Source: an uncultured Glaciecola sp. (GTDB lineage Bacteria; Pseudomonadota; Gammaproteobacteria; Enterobacterales; Alteromonadaceae). Taken from it: a stretch of 64,000 nucleotides of DNA. The stretch spans positions 1 through 64,000 of the forward strand of contig CAJQOP010000044.1 of NCBI GenBank assembly GCA_905479945.1. Reading direction: 5' to 3'. The notes beneath the pieces are model-generated. The model saw only the letters and a list, made by a program, of their open reading frames with translations. It was not told the DNA's origin and ran no database searches. Below, one piece after another: positions 19,689 through 29,333 of this stretch; within the stretch, counting starts at the first letter, position 1; every line of letters starts with the position of its first letter. The position numbers and the translations under genes were made by a program.

Positions 19689-22600
19689 ATGTCAGTCAAG
19701 AGAATTAGTCGTTCGATCAGCGCGTTCCTATTGACCATTCTAATCAGTATGAGTGCAATGGGTGACGATTTAGAAATCTATCTCGGTACCGGAGGAAGTG
19801 AGAGCACATATAATCCCAATGTACTTTTTATCATGGATTCGTCCGGTTCTATGCAATCAAAGGATGGTACAGATGAGACTCGAATGCTCAGAGTACAGAA
19901 TGCTTTGAAAACAGCATTGCGTTCGGCTACTAACATAAATGCCGGCCTAATGCGCTTTTCCAATTTTGGTGGTCCGATTGTATTTCCTATTCAGGGAATC
20001 GATACACCGGTTACCCCAGAGCTGATTATTCCGATAGTCTCAGGTAGTGATGATGCATTTGAAATTAATGAAGACGTCACTATATCTTCTAATTCACTTG
20101 AGTTGACCAGGGGCACTGAAGTTGTGCTGACAGGTTTGCGTTATCAAGAGCTGAGGATACCAAGAGGGGCGACAATTACCAGTGCCTACCTACGTTTTAC
20201 GTCTGATGCATTAAATACCTCTGATGCAAGCCTTAAATTCAAAGCTGAAAGCATCGGTGATTCAACCACTTTCCAAAATGTAAATACCAATATTTCCGCG
20301 CGTGTGACTACAGGTGCTGAAGTCACTTGGGCTACTGCGAACAATTTTCCATTATCCGGTGAAATTATTTTGTCTCCAGACATAAGTACTGTTCTGCAAG
20401 AAGTTGTGAATCGAGGCGATTGGTGTGGTGGCAATAGTTTAAACTTAATTATAGAAGGCACTAGTTCAGTTTCCTCAAGCGCCCGCAAGGCTTCTTCATT
20501 AGAGAATGGAAATGGACGTACGCCACAGCTGATCGTTGCTTATGATGAGACCACCGCAACAGGTTGCACGCGTGAACGCCTTATTTATCAAATTAATTCG
20601 CAAAATGAGAATGCAGAGGAGCGCAGTAATGGCTTCCAGAGCACAGGAACTGAACTGACATTTCATGATGAATCTAACGATTATATAGGTTTACGTTTTA
20701 GCGGCATAAATATTCCAAAGAATGCTAACATTATTAATGCTTATTTGGAGTTCACTGCAAATAACAGTCACACATCAAATGGAGCCTCAATGCTAATTCG
20801 AGGCGTAAAAGAAGATCATCCCAATGATTTTAATCCTTACTCTCGTTATATGCAGAAAAACAAACTCAAAACTGCTGGCGTGACATGGAGCAATATTGCG
20901 CCATGGTATAGAAATAGAGATTACAAGAGCCCCTCGATTAAAAGTATTGTACAAACCACTGTGAATCGAACTGGTTGGGAAAATGGCAATAAGATGATGT
21001 TCATTTTGTCAGATTTTACCAATGCAAAACGTGGTGGTTACACCGTTAATGGCAAGCCTTCAGGCGCGGCTAGATTAGTAGTAGAGTTTGAGGGTAATGC
21101 AACTCCCGGTTCATCTGCAACAGTGCGCCAGCACATCATCAGCAAAGTAGATGAATTAACAGCCAACGGCCTTACACCCATAGTCGATACACTATACGAG
21201 GCGTCGTTGTACTTCGGTGGCCGCGACGTTGATTATGGCAGAAAACGAGGTGAAAACTCAGTAAGTTCAGAGGTCAGGCAGAGTACGAGAGTTAGTCATC
21301 GTGCATCATATATTGGTGCCGACGCAATTAGGCCTGCAGGTTGTGATGGCGACAACTTGGGCGATTATGATTGTATACAAGAATATATTCCGGCGGGTGC
21401 TACGTATATCTCGCCAGTAACCGACTTACAGTGTCAGGTCAATAATCACATTGTGCTTTTATCAGACGGTCAAGCAAATAATAACCATAGTGCAGGTAAG
21501 ATACAGACGCTTTTAGGTGAAACTTGTACTGGTAGTACTGGTGAATTATGTGGTGTAGAACTGGTTAAGAATATAAGCAATGCCGGCGAATCAAAAATTG
21601 ATGCGCGTGTTGTAACGCATACTATCGGTTTCGCTGCTGATAACATAGCGAATACGTTTCTGAATCAGCTCGCCCTGCAAGGCGGTGGTGATTTTTATGA
21701 AGCTGATAACAGTGAAAATCTGGTTGAAGCATTTCAAACTATTTTGCGTAATGTTAAAGACGTAAATGCTACCTTTGTTTCTCCCGGTGTTGCAGTGAAC
21801 CAATTGAACAGATTGACCCACAGAGATGAACTTTATTTTGCATTATTCAAGCCATCAGAAGGTGCACAATGGCCTGGTAATCTTAAAAAATATCGGATTA
21901 GTGGCGATAAAGTGCTTGATAAAAATGGTGTGAACGCAGTAGATAGCGGTTCAGGTTTCTTCTCTGAGAATTCACACAGCTATTGGTCAACAACGCAAGA
22001 TGGCAATGACGTTCGTCAGGGCGGTGCGGCTAGTAAGTTAGACCTTGTGAGAAATGTATATTTCTTCGACGGTGTAGGTTCTGTTTTAGTTCCTAAAAAC
22101 CAGCTGTCAGAAAACAACCTCGAAATTACCGAACAAGATTTAGCGCTTAATCCCGTCAATGATCCTGTGGGAACCAGAGAGCTTGTATTGAAATGGGCGC
22201 GTGGCGTTGATGTTAGAGACGATGATGGTGATGGCTCAGTAACTGATGTGCGTTTGCAAATGGGTGACCCTATTCATTCGCAACCTGTCATTATTAACTA
22301 CAGTGCGACTGATAGTGCTGTCTTTGTGGCGACAAATCATGGGTTTTTACATTCAATAGATGCTGAAACAGGCGAAGAGAATTTTGCCATGATGCCAAGA
22401 GAGCTAATGGGTAATCTGAATGATTTTTACCGCAATGCTAGCTCATTCAATCATATCTATGGCATAGATGGCGACATGGTTTATAGAGAGTATGGTGATA
22501 GAAAATACATTTATATTGGTATGCGAAGGGGCGGAAGTAATTATTATGTCGTTGATGTAACTGACAAAATGGACCCTAAAGTTGTATTTACCATTGACGG

Positions 22601-23774
22601 TGGTACAGGAAGCTACGCGAACATGGGACAATCTTGGTCCAGACCAACAATCACTAAAGTCAACATTGGCGGAGTAGTCAAAGACGTCATGATCATCGGT
22701 GGTGGTTACGACGAAGACCAAGATGCTAAGGCTAATCGCAGTGCAGACGTTGTTGGTAATTCTGTCTATATTATTGATGCGAATAACGGTGACCTGTTGT
22801 GGTCTGCAAGTAATGAAAATGCGGATTTAGCACTAGCTGAAATGGATTACAGTATTCCTGCAAGAATATCAGTTATCGATAGGGATAATGACGGCTTGGC
22901 AGATCATATGTATGTAGCTGATATGGGTGGACAAATATTCCGCTTAGATATTTACAATGGTGAGTCGAAAAGTAATTTGGTGAGAGGCGGATTGATTGCT
23001 CAATTAAGCGGTGATGAGCTTTCTGATAATCGCAGGTTTTATTATGCTCCCGATGTGTCTGAAATTTCGACGGCGGATGAGCACTATTTTGCCGTTGCGA
23101 TTGGCTCAGGCTTTAGAGCTGGACCGTTGAATACCACAATTGAAGATGCTTTCTTCATGATTAAGGACAAAGGAGTGTTTGTGCGTGACGAGTTTGGTAA
23201 ATTCACCTTACCAAGTCAGGTTGTTAGTACTACAAGTTTATATGACGCAACAGAGCACTTATTGACCAGCAGCAATGAGGAAGTCAGAAAATTGCAAAGC
23301 AATATATTTGCATCGAAAGATGGTTGGATGATCCGTCTAACGCAAGGTGGCGAAAAAGTATTAGCTTCGCCGCTAATTCTTGATTACCAAGTATTCTTCA
23401 CTACTTATTTGCCCTCAAGCAGCAACGAGAGCGCTTGCGCTCCTCCGACGGGTAATAGTAGAGCCTATTTAGTTAGTCTTATCGATGGTAATGCGGTTGA
23501 AGATCTGAATGACAATGATGAAAAAGATGCAAGCGATCGATATGCACAACTCAAGCAAACGGGTATCGCACCTGATACTAAGATACTTATCGAGAACATC
23601 GTTAAGCCGGTGGTCTGTTTGGGTGCTGAGTGTGTTTCTGCAGTTATAGAAATAGACGAGAACGGCGAAATCGTATCATGCGGCAGTGACTTTGAATGTT
23701 TAGCCAGAAATATATACGGTAAATTTGAACGAGTTCAGAAAAATACTTGGAAGACTGAAGTGGAGCGTCAATAA
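19689..23774 (+). CDS. pilY1: PilY1-like tip adhesin with split vWA domain
   Basis: Large exported pilus-tip protein of 1361 residues, starting at the ATG at 19689 after GAGGAAT, with a signal peptide of about 25 residues. MIDAS residues of a von Willebrand A domain are visible (D50, S52, S54; T496 in GLTP; D593 in LLSDG) but are separated by about 370 residues. The insert holds two similar beta-rich domains at about 130-288 and 305-468. The C-terminal half is a PilY1-type beta-propeller with calcium-loop motifs DDDGDG (from 844) and DRDNDG (from 1064). It probably works with the minor pilins in priming, adhesion and retraction control. Confidence 0.93.
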   Translation: MSVKRISRSISAFLLTILISMSAMGDDLEIYLGTGGSESTYNPNVLFIMDSSGSMQSKDGTDETRMLRVQNALKTALRSATNINAGLMRFSNFGGPIVFPIQGIDTPVTPELIIPIVSGSDDAFEINEDVTISSNSLELTRGTEVVLTGLRYQELRIPRGATITSAYLRFTSDALNTSDASLKFKAESIGDSTTFQNVNTNISARVTTGAEVTWATANNFPLSGEIILSPDISTVLQEVVNRGDWCGGNSLNLIIEGTSSVSSSARKASSLENGNGRTPQLIVAYDETTATGCTRERLIYQINSQNENAEERSNGFQSTGTELTFHDESNDYIGLRFSGINIPKNANIINAYLEFTANNSHTSNGASMLIRGVKEDHPNDFNPYSRYMQKNKLKTAGVTWSNIAPWYRNRDYKSPSIKSIVQTTVNRTGWENGNKMMFILSDFTNAKRGGYTVNGKPSGAARLVVEFEGNATPGSSATVRQHIISKVDELTANGLTPIVDTLYEASLYFGGRDVDYGRKRGENSVSSEVRQSTRVSHRASYIGADAIRPAGCDGDNLGDYDCIQEYIPAGATYISPVTDLQCQVNNHIVLLSDGQANNNHSAGKIQTLLGETCTGSTGELCGVELVKNISNAGESKIDARVVTHTIGFAADNIANTFLNQLALQGGGDFYEADNSENLVEAFQTILRNVKDVNATFVSPGVAVNQLNRLTHRDELYFALFKPSEGAQWPGNLKKYRISGDKVLDKNGVNAVDSGSGFFSENSHSYWSTTQDGNDVRQGGAASKLDLVRNVYFFDGVGSVLVPKNQLSENNLEITEQDLALNPVNDPVGTRELVLKWARGVDVRDDDGDGSVTDVRLQMGDPIHSQPVIINYSATDSAVFVATNHGFLHSIDAETGEENFAMMPRELMGNLNDFYRNASSFNHIYGIDGDMVYREYGDRKYIYIGMRRGGSNYYVVDVTDKMDPKVVFTIDGGTGSYANMGQSWSRPTITKVNIGGVVKDVMIIGGGYDEDQDAKANRSADVVGNSVYIIDANNGDLLWSASNENADLALAEMDYSIPARISVIDRDNDGLADHMYVADMGGQIFRLDIYNGESKSNLVRGGLIAQLSGDELSDNRRFYYAPDVSEISTADEHYFAVAIGSGFRAGPLNTTIEDAFFMIKDKGVFVRDEFGKFTLPSQVVSTTSLYDATEHLLTSSNEEVRKLQSNIFASKDGWMIRLTQGGEKVLASPLILDYQVFFTTYLPSSSNESACAPPTGNSRAYLVSLIDGNAVEDLNDNDEKDASDRYAQLKQTGIAPDTKILIENIVKPVVCLGAECVSAVIEIDENGEIVSCGSDFECLARNIYGKFERVQKNTWKTEVERQ

Positions 23775-24245
23775 ATGAAATTAATACTCAAACAACGCGG
23801 ATTTACCCTTATTGAACTAATGATTGTTGTAGCTATAATTGGGATTATTGCAGCAGTCGCGTTTCCTAGTTACCAAACAATGGTAAACGGTGCATCTCGA
23901 AGTACGGTGCAGGCTGATTTGATGTCATTCGCAGCGGCAATGGAGCGCCATAGTGCATCTAGTTTTAGCTATAAGGGGGCTGGTGACGCTGGTGCGAATA
24001 CTGGTAAGCCAAGGATATTCGCTTCCCATTCGCCAAGCTCAGAACCAGTTGCAAACAAAAAGTATGATCTAGTAATAGATGAAGTATCAACTAATGGATT
24101 GACTTTCCGCTTGAAAGCAACGCCATTGGCGGGAAGTTCGCTTGCTAGTGACGGAATACTTTATATTTACAGCGACGGACGAAAAGCTTGGGATGTAGAT
24201 AACAACGGAACTATTGCCACAAGTGAATACTGCTGGAGTTGCTAA
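23775..24245 (+). CDS. pilE: Type IV pilin-like protein PilE
   Basis: Leader MKLILKQRG cleaved before FTLIELMIVVAIIGI, with Glu at +5 and a typical N-terminal pilin helix. The C-terminus has a Cys pair (YCWSC). The length of 156 residues matches minor pilin PilE. The ATG directly follows the pilY1 stop, with GGAG inside the pilY1 end as ribosome binding site. It could be a major-pilin-like protein, but its position at the end of the pilVWXY1 cluster favours minor pilin PilE. Confidence 0.88.
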   Translation: MKLILKQRGFTLIELMIVVAIIGIIAAVAFPSYQTMVNGASRSTVQADLMSFAAAMERHSASSFSYKGAGDAGANTGKPRIFASHSPSSEPVANKKYDLVIDEVSTNGLTFRLKATPLAGSSLASDGILYIYSDGRKAWDVDNNGTIATSEYCWSC

Positions 24246-24268
24246 GTCAGCAAACTCTCGCTTTTTGA

Positions 24269-24300
24269 TGCATGCTCTTACTTAGTTTTAAGAGTGTGCA
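24269..24300 (+). terminator. Hairpin after pilE, possible terminator
   Basis: TGCATGCTCTTA pairs with TAAGAGTGTGCA (12 positions, two of them G-T) around a short loop, 24 bases past the pilE stop. The sequence after it is only modestly T-rich. Confidence 0.5.
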
Positions 24301-24343
24301 TTAATACGATTTTATACTTCTCTTTTTAATTCCCATTGCATTG

Positions 24344-24391
24344 CACCTCCCTTAACACCTCCCTTAACACTGCCCTTAACACCTCCCTTAA
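24344..24391. repeat. 4 x 12-bp tandem repeat CACCTCCCTTAA
   Basis: Four contiguous 12-base units; units 1, 2 and 4 are identical and unit 3 is CACTGCCCTTAA. In phase TTAACACCTCCC, the unit matches the ileS repeat unit TTAATAGCTCTC at 9 of 12 positions. Confidence 0.9.
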
Positions 24392-24740
24392 TAATTCCTG
24401 TACTATCTTCTCGTTCGCTGCTCTCTTTTTACCTATTTATTTCCCAATTGACTGTTTCCAAATGTTGATGCAGTACGACGTCAAATTTGATATCGGTCTG
24501 ATAATACGGTTTTTGTCCAATAAGGTGGGGAGTTTATTAATTCTATATACAACAGTTACATTCGAATTAAGGTCGATGTAAGCCTTCTATTGTGGCAGTA
24601 ATGCGAATACCAGCTAATGACATTGTGGTGATAGGTAATGGTATACAAGTACCAAAATGGGAAAGTCGCGAACACTTCGCTAGCAGCTACCATGTGGCTA
24701 AAAAGCAGAGATAACTGAGCTATAGAAAGTCTTCGATGCA

Positions 24741-24767
24741 GTTAATGAGGTTAATGAAGTTAATGAG
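24741..24767. repeat. 3 x 9-bp tandem repeat GTTAATGAG
   Basis: GTTAATGAG, GTTAATGAA, GTTAATGAG, immediately upstream of a perfect hairpin in the pilE-fimT gap. Confidence 0.85.
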
Positions 24768-24771
24768 CTTA

Positions 24772-24799
24772 AGTGCATGCATTTATTTGTGCATGCACT
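24772..24799 (-). terminator. Perfect 10-bp hairpin downstream of fimT, possible terminator
   Basis: AGTGCATGCA and TGCATGCACT flank loop TTTATTTG, 27 bases beyond the fimT stop. The stem is perfect but there is no clear T-run on the minus strand, so it may be a transcript-stabilising hairpin instead of a terminator. Confidence 0.5.
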
Positions 24800-24826
24800 G
24801 ACTTGCAGATATTTACTTCCATAAGA

Positions 24827-25384
24827 CTACGTGCAGGTTAGTTTAGTGCCTTCTATGGTTTCATGGATGTTAACATTATCAGAGTCCGAACTCACCTTTA
24901 CACGCCCTTGGAGCGAAACAGAAATGGCTCGAGCAAACTTCGCGTCATTATTATTTGGACATATTTTTATAGTGAAAGCTTGCGTTGAAGCACCCGTATC
25001 TTGAAATTGAATATCCGTATTGGGCCCTGTCATTTTAGTTGAGTTGGACGCTTTTGTTGTGGTGACCAATAAATCTTCTGCATCGTTCCGGTCGCCGTCC
25101 GCGTTGCTATCAATAAACACAATTTTGGGGTTGTTCCAATCTGTACCACAAGTCTTGAAATCCGTTGAGGGACAAACAACGACCGGCGTTTGTTCATCGA
25201 TAGCTAAGTGACGGGCGTATTGAATGACACCACTTACTTCGTTAATTTCACCAGTGATTCTATTTTTTATTAGAAAATTTTGCATACTAGGCGCGACAAC
25301 GGTTAATACAATAGCTAAAATCGCTAACGTTATCATCATTTCAAGAAGCGTAACGCCTTTTTGAACGGTTTTATTTGCGTGCAT
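24827..25384 (-). CDS. fimT: FimT/GspH-type pseudopilin
   Basis: Prepilin-like protein with leader MHANKTVQKG cleaved before VTLLEMMITLAIL, with Glu at +5, and a GspH/FimT-type C-terminal beta domain (about 185 residues). The leader length supports the ATG at 25384, but its ribosome binding site is poor, and upstream in-frame GTG or TTG codons (to 25414) are possible starts. It is convergent to the pilVWX-Y1-E cluster. FimT of some bacteria is a DNA-binding minor pilin for uptake; that role here is unproven. Confidence 0.82.
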   Translation of the reverse strand: MHANKTVQKGVTLLEMMITLAILAIVLTVVAPSMQNFLIKNRITGEINEVSGVIQYARHLAIDEQTPVVVCPSTDFKTCGTDWNNPKIVFIDSNADGDRNDAEDLLVTTTKASNSTKMTGPNTDIQFQDTGASTQAFTIKICPNNNDAKFARAISVSLQGRVKVSSDSDNVNIHETIEGTKLTCT

Positions 25385-25549
25385 GTTAAGTTTAGCTGGC
25401 ACAGTCACCCCCAATAAATATTGTTGCTAATATACTCTATTTTGCAGATGATTGCGTATACACAAACAACAGTGGTTAGTCGAGTTAATACCTTGATGAT
25501 CATTAATTATGTTCAATAGTTAGTAATTTAAGTAAACAAGGCATAACTC

Positions 25550-26386
25550 ATGTTGAAAAATGAAGTCATTAAAGAAATGCGCGTTTTACCGAATATAAAC
25601 GTAGACTCGGAAGTACATAGGCGTACTCAATTTATAAAGGATAAGTTAGTTGAATCTGGATTATATTGTCTTGTTTTAGGTGTTAGTGGGGGCATAGATT
25701 CATGCACATTGGGCCGTCTCGCGCAACTTGCAGTGAACGAACTAAATCATGAAAACGATAGTGCTTATCAATTCATTGCGGTCAGATTACCTTACGGGGA
25801 GCAAGCAGATGAGGACGATGCGCAAGCATCAATTGATTTTATTCAACCTTCTGTGCAGATGACGGCTAATGTAAAGCCTGGCGCCGACGCAATTCATGAG
25901 AGTGCTTTACATGGGCTAATATCGTCAGGAGTGACTCAATTCACCGATGAAAAAAGCGATTTTGTAAAAGGCAATGCAAAAGCGAGAACAAGAATGGCTA
26001 TCCAGTTTGATATAGCTGGGTTAATGAATGGACTCGTTTTAGGAACTGATCACTCAGCTGAGAATATAACTGGATTTTATACAAAGTTTGGTGATGGTGC
26101 ATGTGATTTAGCGCCTTTGTTTGGCTTAAGTAAGCGTCAAGTCCGGAGTATTGCTCGCCACATGGGAGCGCCCGAGAATGTTATCACTAAAGCGCCAACT
26201 GCTGACTTAGAAAGTTTATCACCGCAAAAGACCGATGAATCGGTCTTAGGCTTGAGCTATGATCAAATAGATGACTTTTTAGAGGGGAAAAGTACGGATA
26301 ATGTTGCTGATGATAAACTCTTGGCGATATACTTAAAAACCCAGCATAAGAGATTACCAATACCTACTGTATATGATCACGAATAA
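25550..26386 (+). CDS. nadE: NAD synthetase (ammonia-dependent type)
   Basis: Amidates nicotinate adenine dinucleotide to NAD. The ATP pyrophosphatase P-loop SGGIDS is at residues 46-51, and [14 protein letters not shown] is the family-specific segment near the active site. The length is 278 residues, matching the short form (E. coli 275) that lacks a glutaminase domain, so free ammonia is the expected nitrogen donor. The gene ends 15 bases before a PII gene, suggesting co-transcription. nadB, for the first step of the pathway, is about 4 kb away. Confidence 0.95.
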   Translation: MLKNEVIKEMRVLPNINVDSEVHRRTQFIKDKLVESGLYCLVLGVSGGIDSCTLGRLAQLAVNELNHENDSAYQFIAVRLPYGEQADEDDAQASIDFIQPSVQMTANVKPGADAIHESALHGLISSGVTQFTDEKSDFVKGNAKARTRMAIQFDIAGLMNGLVLGTDHSAENITGFYTKFGDGACDLAPLFGLSKRQVRSIARHMGAPENVITKAPTADLESLSPQKTDESVLGLSYDQIDDFLEGKSTDNVADDKLLAIYLKTQHKRLPIPTVYDHE

Positions 26387-26740
<354 letters not shown>

Positions 26741-26788
26741 CGCTTTCGAAGCGGTTCTTGAATCGTCTAGCCGCATGCGACATACGCA

Positions 26789-27274
26789 TTAATGCGTGTG
26801 TCCACATCCTCCTTCACCATGCACATGGCCATGTTCCAATTCGTCAGCTGTTGCCTCGCGAACATCAACTACTTCGACATCGAACGCTAGTGACATGCCA
26901 GCCAGAGGATGATTTCCATCGACGGTCACAGTTGTGTCAGTTTTGTCTACAATTATGACTGACTGTTCGCCATCATCGGTGGTCGCTCTAAAGCTCATTC
27001 CAACATCAACATCCATATCTTCAAACATCTCTGCTGGTACTTCTTGAACTAAATCGTCATGGCGATCACCATAAGCCCGCTCAGGATCAACAGTTAAAGA
27101 GAACTTATCACCTTTAGCTTTGCCAAAAAGTGCGTCTTCAATTCCTTCGATCATGAAGTGACTGCCTTGTAAAAATGCCAAAGGCGGCGCCTCATGAGAG
27201 GAGTCGATCACATCTCCCTCTGTAGTTTTTACTATGTAATGGAGGGTAACGACATGATCTTTTTGTATCTGCAT
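26789..27274 (-). CDS. slyD: SlyD, FKBP-type isomerase and metallochaperone
   Basis: Cytosolic prolyl isomerase with an insert-in-flap chaperone domain. The N-terminal FKBP half (DHVVTLHYIVKTTEGDVIDSS), the flap insert and the closing VDGNHPLAGMSLAFDVEV segment are in order. The C-terminal tail is His-rich (HGHVHGEGGCGHTH) and should bind nickel or similar metals. The length is 161 residues. AGGATTTAAG precedes the ATG. A 14-base palindrome ACGCATTAATGCGT (26784-26797) overlaps the 3' end. It lies 8 bases after ygfZ on the same strand. Confidence 0.95.
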   Translation of the reverse strand: MQIQKDHVVTLHYIVKTTEGDVIDSSHEAPPLAFLQGSHFMIEGIEDALFGKAKGDKFSLTVDPERAYGDRHDDLVQEVPAEMFEDMDVDVGMSFRATTDDGEQSVIIVDKTDTTVTVDGNHPLAGMSLAFDVEVVDVREATADELEHGHVHGEGGCGHTH

Positions 27275-27282
27275 CTTAAATC

Positions 27283-28236
27283 CTATTTTTCGTCTAAGGT
27301 ATACGGTAAAGCTTGCACTTCAAACTTTTGCTCGGGGAACGCCTTTAATCTTAACACATCACCTATTTGTGTGTCATTTGCAAGAACAGCTAATAGCATA
27401 CTGCAATTGTCCGCCGAGGCACTGCGCAAGACTGTTCCACCACTTCGCCAATTTTCACCGGCTTGCTTTTCTAGGGGCATCGCTGAATCAAATGATATAG
27501 AACTATCAACCGGCTTGCCAATAAGAACAAATGCTGCTCTTTTATTACGGCCGAGAAATTTAGTTCTGGCTATTGTCTCTTGTCCCATGTAGCAGCCTTT
27601 ATCAAAATCAATACCCGAAATAGCTTGTAAATTGAGCATCTGCGGAACAAATTCATTCGCAGTTTTTGCTGTTATAGTTGGCAAGGCATCAAGTATATCG
27701 AGCGCCTCCCATTGATTCATAGCGTCATTGTCAGAACTCACTTGAACAGGGCTAAGCGATTGCTGACCTTCTTTGTTTAGAGCTAGGATATATCTAGGTG
27801 AAGAAATATTGATGCAGATAGCGAATCCTAGCTCGTTTGCAACAGTGGCTAAATGGTTTTGCTTGAGGTCTGGAAAAAATTTTTCAACAGCTACAGAGGC
27901 TGCAGCACCTGAGAAGCCAAAATAAGCAAGTTCAGCGTCTTTTGAATTAATATCAACCTTCGAAAATACGCCATACTTCTTTAGTTCAGCAAGACTTTTG
28001 TCCAATGCTGAGCGTTGCATAAGCAGATTGTATTTGCCATCAACCAGCGAGGCAATAAACACCGCCCACGTTTTTCCTTTAAAGTCGCAATGCGCACCAA
28101 ACCTTGCTGCATCAGGTGACATTTTTGAGGTGTCTATTGTTACTTGTCCTTGCAAATATTCTTGAGCTTGAGGCCCAGACAATTCTATACATCCCAAGTT
28201 ATCTAGTCTTACAAAAAGTTCGTCTTGTGTTGACAT
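27283..28236 (-). CDS. ygfZ: YgfZ, folate-binding iron-sulfur cluster assembly factor
   Basis: Folate-dependent protein related to GcvT, needed for activity of some Fe-S enzymes such as the tRNA methylthiotransferase MiaB. The family motif K-G-C-Y-x-G-Q-E is present as KGCYMGQE with the conserved Cys at about residue 215. The length is 317 residues (E. coli 326). It is divergent from sdhE, the same neighbourhood as in E. coli (ygfZ-sdhE-ygfX). Confidence 0.95.
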   Translation of the reverse strand: MSTQDELFVRLDNLGCIELSGPQAQEYLQGQVTIDTSKMSPDAARFGAHCDFKGKTWAVFIASLVDGKYNLLMQRSALDKSLAELKKYGVFSKVDINSKDAELAYFGFSGAAASVAVEKFFPDLKQNHLATVANELGFAICINISSPRYILALNKEGQQSLSPVQVSSDNDAMNQWEALDILDALPTITAKTANEFVPQMLNLQAISGIDFDKGCYMGQETIARTKFLGRNKRAAFVLIGKPVDSSISFDSAMPLEKQAGENWRSGGTVLRSASADNCSMLLAVLANDTQIGDVLRLKAFPEQKFEVQALPYTLDEK

Positions 28237-28447
28237 ATCATTGCCTTATTTGCGTTTGAACTTGAAGTAGCTGAGTGCTATTTCAAGTTATCTAGTTTGG
28301 TCCACTTCAGCTTATATTGGGATTGTACATTAGTTTGCAAGTTAGTGATTTACCTTGGTTCTAATTTATTTATTAGATGTTGAAGTAAATAGCTTTAGAA
28401 CAGTTATTTATTCAATCACACTATGCTAACATTAGCCGAATTAAAGC

Positions 28448-28711
28448 ATGGGGTTAATGATGTTTACTGCAAAAAGACTTGGAAGATTGAAGTGGGCATG
28501 TCGACGCGGCATGTTAGAGCTAGATGTACTTTTTTTACCGTTTGTAGAACAAGCATTTGATGATTTGTCCGACGGTGAAAAACTCGTTTTTGAACGCTTG
28601 TTAACTTGTGACGACCCGGATTTATTTGCTTGGTTCATGGGACACAAAAAATGCGACGATCCAGATTTAGCAACGATGGTTCAAAAAGTATTACAAAGAG
28701 TGAAGGTATAG
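28448..28711 (+). CDS. sdhE: SdhE, FAD assembly factor
   Basis: Small helical protein that promotes covalent attachment of FAD to the flavoprotein subunits of succinate dehydrogenase and fumarate reductase. The RGxxE motif is present in RRGMLELD, followed by the conserved CDDPDLFAWFMG segment. The length is up to 87 residues. Three ATG codons cluster at 28448, 28457 and 28460. A GGGG just after the first could serve as ribosome binding site for the later ones, so the true start may be 28457 or 28460. Confidence 0.93.
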   Translation: MGLMMFTAKRLGRLKWACRRGMLELDVLFLPFVEQAFDDLSDGEKLVFERLLTCDDPDLFAWFMGHKKCDDPDLATMVQKVLQRVKV

Positions 28712-28762
28712 CGCGGTATTCAAAATCATGAGGTAAGAATTGAACATGCCAGTTTTGGACTA

Positions 28763-29206
28763 GTGCAGTTCATCAATCAGTTTCTTATTCCTATTGGTTT
28801 TTGTTGGTCTTTACCTCAATACCAATGGGATAACTTCATTTATTGGCAAACAGGTTTTTCAGCGATATTAGTCAGTTTAATCCTGTGGCGGATGACACAT
28901 GTTAAACGCCATGTCGAGACTTTAGTCATTGATACTGATTGCAGGCGGACATTATTTGGTGCTCATAATGAGTCAGGCAAGGACGCTTTGCGCGAGCGAA
29001 CCGGCAAGCTGACGCATTCAAGCACGATTTATCAACTTGACGCTTCTTCAAGATATACTCAGTTTTGTATTTTTTTGCGCTTAGCAATCAAGAATGAAAG
29101 CACAATAAAAAGCACGCACATTTATTCAGCTGTTTTATTTAAATGGCAATTATCAGAAGCAGATTTTCGTTTCTTAAGCGCTTCGATTAACGCTGGCACC
29201 CAATGA
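28763..29206 (+). CDS. ygfX: YgfX-like inner-membrane protein
   Basis: Protein of about 147 residues with two N-terminal membrane segments (about residues 1-18 and 28-44) and a soluble C-terminus, directly after sdhE, where ygfX (cptA) is found in E. coli. Similarity is by topology, length, position and a C-terminal W-x-(L)SEADFRFL pattern, so identity is probable only. The GTG at 28763 lacks a ribosome binding site. A GAGGT at 28730-28734 is well placed for an in-frame ATT at 28739, so a non-standard start is possible. The toxin role once proposed for CptA is disputed. Confidence 0.65.
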   Translation: MQFINQFLIPIGFCWSLPQYQWDNFIYWQTGFSAILVSLILWRMTHVKRHVETLVIDTDCRRTLFGAHNESGKDALRERTGKLTHSSTIYQLDASSRYTQFCIFLRLAIKNESTIKSTHIYSAVLFKWQLSEADFRFLSASINAGTQ

Positions 29207-29333
29207 AATACGACTACTTTAAAATGCACTCAAAACTTGTTAGCTGCAATATATAAAAGCTGATTAGCTTGCTTTTTAAAAGTGTAGTTTTCTATTTGAA
29301 ACACTTATTCAAAGATTAGGAAATGTAACGCAA

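Larger units (their letters stand above)
24301..24826. other. Repeat-rich non-coding gap between pilE and fimT
   Basis: I find no convincing gene in these 526 bases between two convergent pilin genes. The region holds a 4 x 12-bp repeat, a 3 x 9-bp repeat and a 10-bp-stem hairpin (listed separately). An open frame at 24571-24714 reads like protein in places (IPANDIVVIGNGIQVPKWES) but lacks a ribosome binding site and could be a gene remnant. Confidence 0.5.

Noticed and set aside
24336-24581. Open frame of 81 codons covering the 12-bp repeats (SLNT repeats)
   Set aside because: Starts at a TTG without ribosome binding site, begins in a tandem repeat and has no recognisable domain; its open length is largely due to the repeat.
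24571-24714. Protein-like frame ending K-K-Q-R before TAA
   Set aside because: No ribosome binding site at the ATG 24601 and only 37 codons; kept as a possible remnant in the gap description but not as a gene.
28448-29206. SdhE/YgfX as a toxin-antitoxin system (CptAB)
   Set aside because: The SdhE role in flavinylation is well supported and the toxin interpretation of the pair is disputed; no sequence evidence here favours it.
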